DNA of 10,898 nucleotides from Oscillospiraceae bacterium (lineage in GTDB: Bacteria; Bacillota; Clostridia; Oscillospirales; Ruminococcaceae): assembly GCA_031253365.1 (NCBI GenBank), contig JAIRWE010000063.1, positions 1 to 10,898 on the forward strand, written 5' to 3'. How positions within the stretch are numbered: position 1 is the first letter of the stretch; every line of letters starts with the position of its first letter. Both the position numbers and the translations under genes were made by a program. This document shows positions 1 through 6,188 of this stretch, one piece after another. The notes beneath the pieces were generated by a model, which worked only from the letters and a program-made list of their open reading frames with translations, was not told where the DNA came from and ran no database searches.

Positions 1-61
<61 letters not shown>

Positions 62-80
62 TTTTGCTGTTACAGCCATT

Positions 81-302
81 TCACCGTTCGGCGCGCCTGC
101 TTGCGCCGTCTTCGATAACCTCGCGCTTCTCGTCGCTGTCGCCGAAAAAATGCTCAAACTCCTCGTCTTCGACAGCCGTGTCATAATCGTCGAAGTCCAC
201 TTCGTTCCCTGCCAGCCTTTTCTTAATAAACAACGCGGCGAAAACCGCGCCGCCGATTAACGCCAAAACACCTACAAATAAAATCCCCAGCCCTTTGTTC
301 AT
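81..302 (-). CDS. Small single-pass membrane protein with acidic cytoplasmic tail, 73 aa
   Basis: I do not recognise a family. The protein has one hydrophobic segment (about residues 6-26, Gly/Ala/Val/Leu-rich) followed at once by Lys-Lys-Arg, which by the positive-inside rule puts the C-terminal half in the cytoplasm. That tail is strongly acidic (many Asp/Glu, residues 32-65) and ends in a short Arg-rich stretch. I choose ATG at 302 because AAGGTGG (308-314) sits 5 bases upstream. A GTG three codons earlier (309-311) lies inside that Shine-Dalgarno and is rejected. The gene is last in the minus-strand cluster, 116 bp after rsmE, with its own promoter at 355-383 and a terminator just downstream. 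It could be a small anchor or regulatory peptide, but no function is claimed. Confidence 0.75.
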   Translation of the reverse strand: MNKGLGILFVGVLALIGGAVFAALFIKKRLAGNEVDFDDYDTAVEDEEFEHFFGDSDEKREVIEDGASRRAER

Positions 303-307
303 ATTTT

Positions 308-314
308 CCACCTT
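308..314 (-). promoter_or_regulatory. Shine-Dalgarno site setting the start of the small membrane protein
   Basis: AAGGTGG on the minus strand lies 5 bases before ATG at 302. It overlaps the alternative GTG start at 309-311, so the shorter 73-residue reading is preferred. Confidence 0.75.
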
Positions 315-354
315 CCTTGCACGATTCTTTAAGCAACCCTTACCGACATACTAC

Positions 355-383
355 ATTATATTATAAACACGCGGATATTTCAA
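355..383 (-). promoter_or_regulatory. Sigma-A-type promoter for the small membrane-protein gene
   Basis: On the minus strand TTGAAA (-35, positions 378-383) is separated by exactly 17 bases from TATAAT (-10, positions 355-360). Predicted transcription start is near 348, giving a leader of roughly 45 bases with the Shine-Dalgarno at 308-314. A second overlapping TATAAT lies 5 bases further upstream. The gap 303-418 contains nothing else I can identify. This suggests that the last gene is expressed independently of rsmE as well as by read-through. Confidence 0.8.
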
Positions 384-418
384 GTCATAAGGAAAAAATA
401 GCAATTTGCACAAAATCA

Positions 419-1168
419 TCATATGTTATCTGTTAAATTCATCAAAATTGAAATCGCGGCTATGGGAGCCGTTTCCACCCGCAATATACGTTTGCCGAGC
501 GTGACGGGAACAATTCCGCGCGTTCGGGCAAGCTCAATTTCCCCGACTTCAAAGCCGCCCTCGCTCCCTATGAAAATATCGACGGCGCCGCCGTGTTTCA
601 CGTCTTCGACGATACGGTTTAGCCGTTCGCCGCCGCATTCATAGAATATTATACCCGCGCCGTGACGATTAAACGCCGAAACGGCCGTTTCAAAACCGAC
701 AAGGTCGCCGACATTCGGAATTTTACCGCGTCCGCACTGCTTTGCCGCTTCGCGGACGATTTTTCGCCAGCGTTTGACTTTTTTGTTTCGGGCGATTTCG
801 TCGGGGCGGGAAACGCACCGCGCCGAAATTACGGGAATAATCTCGGCAACCCCCAATTCCGCGGCTTTTTGGACGATGAAGTCCATTTTATCCGATTTCG
901 GCAAGCACTGGAACAGCCGCAGATAAACGGTGGGTTCGGCGGTATTGGGGAACGATTCGACAATCTTGAAAACGCCGTTCCCGATAAAAGCGCATAAATA
1001 GTCAACTTCATCGCCGTCGCAGATTATTGCCGGGCTGCCGTTTTCAAGCCGCAAAACCCTTTCGGCGTGGCGCGCGTCGGCTTCGTTCAAGGTAATGTTT
1101 TCTCCGCTTATGTCGTCCGAAAAAAAGCGCGGATACCTCCATTTTTCCGTTGACTGCTTATCGGACAC
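419..1168 (-). CDS. rsmE: 16S rRNA (uracil-1498-N3)-methyltransferase RsmE
   Basis: RsmE is a SPOUT (trefoil-knot) enzyme that methylates N3 of U1498 in 16S rRNA with S-adenosylmethionine, acting on assembled 30S subunits. Seen here: an N-terminal PUA-like part with H34...VLR40, the segment KSDKMDFIVQKAAELGV (91-107), the Arg-rich QCGRGKIP (144-151), and the knot motifs GSEGG (201-205) and LGKRILRVETA (224-234). The usual second residue of GPEGG is Pro, here Ser. At 249 residues it is close to family length, with about ten extra N-terminal residues before the usual RFF. Start is GTG at 1168 with GGGGG (1178-1182) nine bases upstream; no better in-frame start was seen. It follows recG after 74 bp holding a structured repeat, which may affect its expression. 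Confidence 0.93.
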   Translation of the reverse strand: MSDKQSTEKWRYPRFFSDDISGENITLNEADARHAERVLRLENGSPAIICDGDEVDYLCAFIGNGVFKIVESFPNTAEPTVYLRLFQCLPKSDKMDFIVQKAAELGVAEIIPVISARCVSRPDEIARNKKVKRWRKIVREAAKQCGRGKIPNVGDLVGFETAVSAFNRHGAGIIFYECGGERLNRIVEDVKHGGAVDIFIGSEGGFEVGEIELARTRGIVPVTLGKRILRVETAPIAAISILMNLTDNI

Positions 1169-1180
1169 TTTTATGAACCC

Positions 1181-1244
1181 CCATTTTGGTACCTCATTTT
1201 CTCTCGAAACTCACTCGAAAGAGGTTTTTAGAGGTATCCATTTT
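1181..1244. repeat. 52-bp imperfect inverted-repeat element flanked by CCATTTT direct repeats
   Basis: Between recG and rsmE, GGTACCTC (1188-1195) is mirrored by GAGGTATCC (1231-1239), with one extra base. A second, inner inverted repeat is CTCTCGA (1201-1207) against TCGAAAGAG (1215-1223). The whole is flanked by identical CCATTTT at 1181-1187 and 1238-1244. If the CC is assigned to the element, the flanking repeat is ATTTT, 5 bp. This is the layout of a tiny non-autonomous insertion with target-site duplication. The alternative is an RNA structure in the rsmE leader: on the minus strand the outer arm contains the GAGG at 1192-1195. It is not a standard terminator, because no U-run follows the outer stem. 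Confidence 0.5.
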
Positions 1245-3279
1245 AATTATATCCGTATTCGCTGCTTTTCTTGAATAATTCCGTTACCAGTTCCCTCAAC
1301 TTCGCGTTGCCGCATGAAGTCAGTTCCGGGTCGTCGTCCGTAATCATTTTGGCGAGGCGGCGCGTTTCTTCGGGAATTTGCTCGTCTTCGGACATATCGG
1401 CGATTTTCAGTACGGGCAACCCGTGCTGTTCCTGTCCGAAAAAATTGCCGGGACCGCGCAGTTTTAAATCCTCGCTTGCTATTTCAAAACCGTCGCAGGT
1501 GCGCGTCATGGTATCAATTCTCGCTTTTGTATAGGGCGAGTCGCTGTCCGTCACCAAAATACAGTATGACTGTTCGTTCCCCCTGCCCACACGCCCGCGC
1601 AACTGGTGCAACTGCGACAGCCCGAACTGTTCCGCGTTCTCTATGAGCATTATAACGGCGTTCGGGACGTCCACGCCGACTTCAATAACCGTGGTGGAAA
1701 CCAAAACCTTGATTTCCCCGGCTTTGAACAGCTCCATAATTTTGTCTTTTTCGATTTGCTTCATCCTTCCGTGGAGAAGCCCCGCCGGAATACCGCGCAA
1801 CCACGTTTCGCGCAGTTCCCCGTAGTATTTTACCGCGCTTGCCTTTTCGGCTGCGGGGTTTTCCTCGATAAGCGGGCAGACGATATACGCCTGTTTCCCC
1901 TCGTTTACGTGCTTAACGATAAATTTATACAGGCGTTCGCGATAACTCGTGCCGACACCGTAAGTTTTGACGGGCAACCGCCCTTTCGGCATTTCATCAA
2001 GCAGCGAGATGTCAAGGTCGCCGTATATTATAAGCCCGAGCGTCCTCGGAATAGGCGTTGCGGATATTACGAGCGTGTGCGGGTTGTTCCCTTTTGAAAT
2101 CAGCTCCGACCTTTGTCCCACCCCGAAACGATGTTGTTCGTCCGTCGCGACAAGCCCCAACGCGTTGAATTTCGTTCCTTTTTGAATAAGCGTATGGGTT
2201 CCCACAACCACCATTGCTTCCCCGTTTGCGATTTCGGCGCGGATTTGCTTTTTTTCCGCCGCGGCAAGACCGCCGGTAAGAAGGACGACTTTAACGCCGA
2301 GAGGCGATAAAAATTCCCCGAGAGTCTTATAATGCTGATTTGCCAATATCTCAGTCGGAACCATAAGCGCGGTCTGAAAACCGTTCAGACAGGCGTTGTA
2401 AGCCAATGCCGCCGCAACCATCGTCTTACCGCTGCCCACGTCGCCTTGAAGCAGCCTGTTCATGGGAACGCGCTTTTTCATGTCGGCGATACATTCGTCA
2501 ACCGCGCGCAACTGCGCCCTCGTCGGCTCAAACGGCAGATTTCCGTAAAAAGCGCGAATATCGCGGCTTTGCATTGCCGCCCCCGTAAGTTTTCGGTTCC
2601 TCCCGCGAATTATCGCCAGTCCGAGCTGTAAAACGAGCATTTCCCTGAAAACCAAGCTGCGTTTGGCGGCGGCGCAATCGGCGGCGCAAGCGGGGAAGTG
2701 GATTTTCTCGACCGCGCTTTTTACGTCGATGAGCGAGTGGGATTCCTTTATCCATTCGGGTAATTCGGGGTATTCGGCGTTTTTCAGCGCCGACAAAGCG
2801 GCGCGTATGTCAGCCGAAACGATGTTATTCGTAAGTCCGGCGGTTAAACGATACTTCGGCGTTAGTTTGTTCTTGTCTTCGGGATTTATGAAAAGCGGAT
2901 TGATGATTTCTTTTTGTAAAACATTTCCGCCTATTTTTCCGTAAAAAATATACTCTCTGTTTATTATCACGCGATTATAACTATATTCGCTGTTGAAAAA
3001 CGTACAGATAATCGCCCCGCTTTCATCGGTCAGCAAAATTTTATACACCGCGACCCTGCCGAGGTAAGGGGTGAGCCTTTTCGTGGCGACGGCGCGGATT
3101 GCGGCGTATTCTCCGACTTCGGCGCGGTTGATTTCAACCGGGGAAGTAAAGTCGGTATAACCTCGCGGGTAGTGCGCCGTCAAACCGCCGACCGTTTCAA
3201 TCCCGATTTTTTTGTATAAGGCGGCGCGTTTATCCGAAATGCCGGAAATTGTTTTAATGTCGTCTTTTAAGTCAGGCAT
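1243..3279 (-). CDS. recG: ATP-dependent DNA helicase RecG
   Basis: RecG is a superfamily 2 DNA translocase that remodels stalled replication forks and branch-migrates Holliday junctions. Domain order is normal: N-terminal helix-hairpin-like start (about 8-40), OB-fold wedge (about 55-145), then two helicase lobes. Walker A is GDVGSGKT (279-286), motif II is DEQH (380-383), motif III is SATPIPRT (406-413) and motif VI is QLRGRVGRG (559-567). The RecG-specific C-terminal TRG region LKLRGPGNFFGQEQHGLP (605-622) separates it from PriA, UvrB and Mfd. At 678 residues it is full length. ATG at 3279 has GGAGG (3291-3295) eleven bases upstream, slightly long spacing. It lies 44 bp after fakA, the same neighbourhood as in Bacillus yloU-yloV...recG. 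Its TAA stop touches the flank of the repeat at 1181-1244. Confidence 0.97.
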   Translation of the reverse strand: MPDLKDDIKTISGISDKRAALYKKIGIETVGGLTAHYPRGYTDFTSPVEINRAEVGEYAAIRAVATKRLTPYLGRVAVYKILLTDESGAIICTFFNSEYSYNRVIINREYIFYGKIGGNVLQKEIINPLFINPEDKNKLTPKYRLTAGLTNNIVSADIRAALSALKNAEYPELPEWIKESHSLIDVKSAVEKIHFPACAADCAAAKRSLVFREMLVLQLGLAIIRGRNRKLTGAAMQSRDIRAFYGNLPFEPTRAQLRAVDECIADMKKRVPMNRLLQGDVGSGKTMVAAALAYNACLNGFQTALMVPTEILANQHYKTLGEFLSPLGVKVVLLTGGLAAAEKKQIRAEIANGEAMVVVGTHTLIQKGTKFNALGLVATDEQHRFGVGQRSELISKGNNPHTLVISATPIPRTLGLIIYGDLDISLLDEMPKGRLPVKTYGVGTSYRERLYKFIVKHVNEGKQAYIVCPLIEENPAAEKASAVKYYGELRETWLRGIPAGLLHGRMKQIEKDKIMELFKAGEIKVLVSTTVIEVGVDVPNAVIMLIENAEQFGLSQLHQLRGRVGRGNEQSYCILVTDSDSPYTKARIDTMTRTCDGFEIASEDLKLRGPGNFFGQEQHGLPVLKIADMSEDEQIPEETRRLAKMITDDDPELTSCGNAKLRELVTELFKKSSEYGYN

Positions 3280-3323
3280 CTCAACGGCGACCTCCGAAAA
3301 CCTCTTACCGTGAAACCGTGCGT

Positions 3324-4964
3324 CTATTCTACCGAAACTATATAATAATACACCGGCTGACCGCCGTTTACCAACACCATTTCAATGTTTTCACTGATTT
3401 TCGCGCGTAACTGCCTGAACGCGTCCTGCGCGGCGGAGTCGGAAACGTCCGTGCCGTATATGACGGTTATATACGAGGACTCGCCGGTTACAAGCCTTTT
3501 TGTGATTTTCAGCAAAGCGCGGGTCACGTCTTTTTCCACGAAGGCGAGTTTCCCGTTTTCGAGGGCGAGTATATCGTTTTTCTTGATTTTCTTCTCTTCA
3601 AAATCACTGTCCCTTACCGCGAAAGTAACCGCCCCGGTTTCCACCTTGTCCAAAGCCAGCGTCATCCGAACGGAATTTTCCCGAACGGAGACGCCGGGGT
3701 CAAAGTTGAGCATTGCCGACACCCCTTGCGGTACCGTGCGCGACTGCAAGACGACGACGTTCCTGTCCTCCGCCAGTTTTTGCGCCTGTTCGGCGGCAAG
3801 AATAATGTTCTTGTTGTTCGGCAGCACGAAAACATTGCGCGCCGGGGTAGCCAATATCGCCTCGAGAATATCTTCCGTTGACGGATTGAACGTCTGTCCG
3901 CCTCTGACTATACGGTTCACGCCCAAATCAGTGAAAAGCGCTTCAAGTCCCGCGCCGCTCACCACCGAAACGAACCCGTATTCCTCTTCCGGGGACATGG
4001 GCGGAAGTTTATTTTTCATTTGCTGTTCGGCTTTTTTCGCTTCCTCCTTGTGCTGTTCTTTCATATTTTCAATTTTAACGCCGGTGAGCGTTCCGAAAAG
4101 CAGCCCCTCTTCCAACGCTTTCCCCGGATTTTCCGTGTGAACGTGTACCTTGATTATTTCGTCATCGTCAACCACCACGACGCTGTCGCCGATAGATTCC
4201 AAAACGGCGCGCAGGGCGGAAGCGTCGTTAGCCCCTTTATTTTTCCGCACAAGGTATTCCGTGCAGTAGGTAAACTCAATATCCGCGTCGTAAACGCCGG
4301 CCGCGTTCGTGACGACGGCGGCGTATTCCCTGCCGCTTGCCCGCAACTCAATAACGCCTTTGCCGTCGATTACCGAGCGCATTCCCCTTATGACGTGCAG
4401 ATAGCCCATTCCGCCGGCGTCAACCACGCCCGCTTTTTTAAGGACGGGGAGCAAATCGGGGGTTTTTTTCAGGGTTTCCTCGGCGGCGTTTTCCAGCGCG
4501 CCGAACACTTCGTTATAACCGCCGCCGTTTTCGGCGCACAACACAGCCGCTTCAACGGCTTTTCGCGACACTGTGAGTATAGTGCCTTCCGTGGGTTTCA
4601 TCACCGATTTGTAAGCGGCTTCAACCCCCATTTCGAGCGCGGTGCAAAACTCTTTCGGGGAGGCGGCAACCTTTCCGGCAAGCCCTTTGGATAACCCCCT
4701 GAAAAGCAGGGACAAAATAACGCCGGAATTCCCCCTCGCCCCCCTGAGCATCGCCCCCGCCGCTTTGTCGGCGACCGCGCCTATGTCCGCGCCGTCGTCC
4801 GTTGACGAAAGTTCGACAAACGCGCTTTTCATTGTCGCGGACATATTTGTTCCGGTGTCGCCGTCGGGAACGGGAAACACGTTAAGCTCGTCAACCTCCG
4901 TCTTGTTGTTGATAATGTTGTTCGCTCCGGATATAACGGCGTTTTTGAAAGTTTTTCCGTCCAA
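3324..4964 (-). CDS. fakA: DAK2/DegV-type fatty acid kinase catalytic subunit FakA (YloV)
   Basis: FakA phosphorylates fatty acids held by a separate DegV-type FakB protein, making acyl-phosphate for phospholipid synthesis. Visible: an N-terminal DhaL/DAK2 kinase domain (about 1-205) with the Mg/ATP-binding PVPDGDTGTNM (31-41), RGARGNSGVIL (74-84), KPTEGTILTV (123-132) and VVDAGG (180-185); a middle domain with CTEYLV (234-239) and HVHTENPG (274-281); a charged linker (about 300-325); and a C-terminal domain with SGAGL (336-340), GGQTFNPSTEDI (355-366), LPNNKNI (381-387) and GGQPVYYY (534-541). The 546 residues match the family. The start is TTG at 4964: an in-frame TAA lies two codons upstream, and GGGGG (4974-4978) is nine bases away. 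It follows the Asp23-like gene by 16 bp. No fakB is in the window. Confidence 0.95.
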   Translation of the reverse strand: MDGKTFKNAVISGANNIINNKTEVDELNVFPVPDGDTGTNMSATMKSAFVELSSTDDGADIGAVADKAAGAMLRGARGNSGVILSLLFRGLSKGLAGKVAASPKEFCTALEMGVEAAYKSVMKPTEGTILTVSRKAVEAAVLCAENGGGYNEVFGALENAAEETLKKTPDLLPVLKKAGVVDAGGMGYLHVIRGMRSVIDGKGVIELRASGREYAAVVTNAAGVYDADIEFTYCTEYLVRKNKGANDASALRAVLESIGDSVVVVDDDEIIKVHVHTENPGKALEEGLLFGTLTGVKIENMKEQHKEEAKKAEQQMKNKLPPMSPEEEYGFVSVVSGAGLEALFTDLGVNRIVRGGQTFNPSTEDILEAILATPARNVFVLPNNKNIILAAEQAQKLAEDRNVVVLQSRTVPQGVSAMLNFDPGVSVRENSVRMTLALDKVETGAVTFAVRDSDFEEKKIKKNDILALENGKLAFVEKDVTRALLKITKRLVTGESSYITVIYGTDVSDSAAQDAFRQLRAKISENIEMVLVNGGQPVYYYIVSVE

Positions 4965-4980
4965 AGTTTAAATCCCCCTG

Positions 4981-5340
4981 TTACGACTTAATACCGTCGA
5001 TGAAAACATTTACGACTTCAACGGGAATGTCCGTTTCTTCCTCAACGGAGTATTTTATTTTATGCTGAATGCTTTTTACCACGGAGGAAACGTTCACCCC
5101 GTATAAAACCGTTATATGCAGTTCGATATACAGCTTATCCCGTATTATTTTAAACGATACCCCTTTATGCCCCTTGGTTTTCCCCGATAAAAACGGCAAC
5201 GATTCAATAAGGGACTGTTTCGCGCTACCCGAGTTCATTTCCACGACCCCGAAACAGTTTACAATCGTGCGCCCGATGAGTTCCGTGAAAAACTGTTTTG
5301 AAACCGTGATATTCCCCAAATGCGTACGTTTTGTTATCAT
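4981..5340 (-). CDS. Asp23/Gls24 (YloU) family protein, 119 aa
   Basis: This is a short cytoplasmic protein of the Asp23/Gls24 family (DUF322), known in Bacillota for envelope homeostasis and alkaline or cell-wall stress, often membrane-associated through partners. Family features: N-terminal GNITVSKQFFTELIGRTI (9-26), then the conserved GVVEM (31-35), the core LYIELHITVLYGVNVSSVV (70-88), and the C-terminal VEVVNVFIDGI (107-117). No membrane segment or signal peptide is seen. ATG at 5340 has AGGAG (5350-5354) nine bases upstream. Position directly before fakA (16 bp) is the conserved yloU-yloV pairing of Bacillota, so a YloU-like assignment is better supported than Asp23 itself. It follows ispE by 41 bp, with no promoter or terminator seen in that gap. 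Confidence 0.93.
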   Translation of the reverse strand: MITKRTHLGNITVSKQFFTELIGRTIVNCFGVVEMNSGSAKQSLIESLPFLSGKTKGHKGVSFKIIRDKLYIELHITVLYGVNVSSVVKSIQHKIKYSVEEETDIPVEVVNVFIDGIKS

Positions 5341-5381
5341 ACAAAAACGCTCCTTTCTCCCTCTCGCGCCCGTCCGCCGGC

Positions 5382-6188
5382 TTACACACCGCGAGCGATG
5401 AATTTGAACGGATAATCCAGTTCATTGTACGCGGCGACCGCCGTTTCGCGTTCCGTGAACACGCCGAACACCGCGCTCCCGCTTCCGGTCATGGACGCGC
5501 CCGACGCGCCTTTTTCAACCAAGGCGCGGCAAATGCCGTCGATTCGCCCGTCGTCGTACAAAACCTGAAACACGTTATACAGTTCCCCCCGCGAAACGGG
5601 TCCGCGTCCGCGAAAACCTCGGTCGTACATTTCGTATGCCGATTTTGTACTCAGCTTAAAATCCGGTTGTATTATGAGATAAAAAAATTTTTCCGTGACG
5701 GGTAGCGGCGTTATGATGTCCCCTATTCCCTCGCAAAACGCCGCTTTGCCGGTCAGGCAAAAAGGAACGTCCGCGCCGAGAACCGCTCCGATTTTCAGCA
5801 ATTCCGCGTCGTCGAAGACGTTATAAATCCCGTTCAGCGCCTTCAAAACCGCCGCGCCGTCGGCGCTTGAACCGCCCAGCCCCGCCATTACGGGTATTTT
5901 TTTTGAAATATCAATATCCGCGCCGAAACGTCTGCCGCTCGCCTCCATAAAAAGCGCGGCGGCACGGAAAGCCGTATTCCTTTCGTCGGTGGGGATTGCG
6001 GGATTGTCACATTCCACGACAATCGCGTTTCCGCCGGTGTCATCATTGACGCGAACCGTCACCGTATCGGCGAGGTCAATCTCCCGCATAACACTTTCGA
6101 TTTTATGATAGCCGTCCGAATTTTTGCCCTTGATGTCAAGGTATAAATTAAGTTTGGCATAAGCGGGCAACGTTACCGCGCCGTTCAT
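5382..6188 (-). CDS. ispE: 4-diphosphocytidyl-2-C-methyl-D-erythritol kinase IspE
   Basis: IspE is the GHMP-family kinase of the MEP pathway that phosphorylates CDP-methylerythritol on its way to isopentenyl diphosphate. The N-terminal AYAKLNLYLDI (9-19) carries the family Lys (K12). The ATP-binding glycine loop is PVMAGLGGSSADGAAVLKAL (99-118), the probable catalytic Asp is D140 in GADVPF (138-143), and the third GHMP motif is MTGSGSAVFGVF (233-244). The protein is 268 residues, near the usual 280. The frame stays open 38 codons further upstream (to 6302), but that stretch is Arg-rich, overlaps the preceding gene and is absent from the family, so ATG at 6188 is chosen. This ATG forms an ATGA overlap with the preceding stop (6185-6188), and no Shine-Dalgarno is visible, which suggests translational coupling. 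Confidence 0.95.
   Translation of the reverse strand: MNGAVTLPAYAKLNLYLDIKGKNSDGYHKIESVMREIDLADTVTVRVNDDTGGNAIVVECDNPAIPTDERNTAFRAAALFMEASGRRFGADIDISKKIPVMAGLGGSSADGAAVLKALNGIYNVFDDAELLKIGAVLGADVPFCLTGKAAFCEGIGDIITPLPVTEKFFYLIIQPDFKLSTKSAYEMYDRGFRGRGPVSRGELYNVFQVLYDDGRIDGICRALVEKGASGASMTGSGSAVFGVFTERETAVAAYNELDYPFKFIARGV

Noticed and set aside
303..418. 116-bp gap after rsmE considered for a riboswitch or small RNA
   Set aside because: It is explained by a promoter and short leader; no extended pairing or riboswitch-like core seen.
3385..4140. Long plus-strand open frame opposite fakA (251 codons)
   Set aside because: Antisense to a well-identified gene, Ser/Thr/Phe-rich composition typical of a mirrored frame, no Shine-Dalgarno or family features.
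4020..4694. Plus-strand open frame opposite fakA (224 codons)
   Set aside because: Antisense shadow of fakA with His/Arg/Phe-rich low-information sequence; no recognisable motif.
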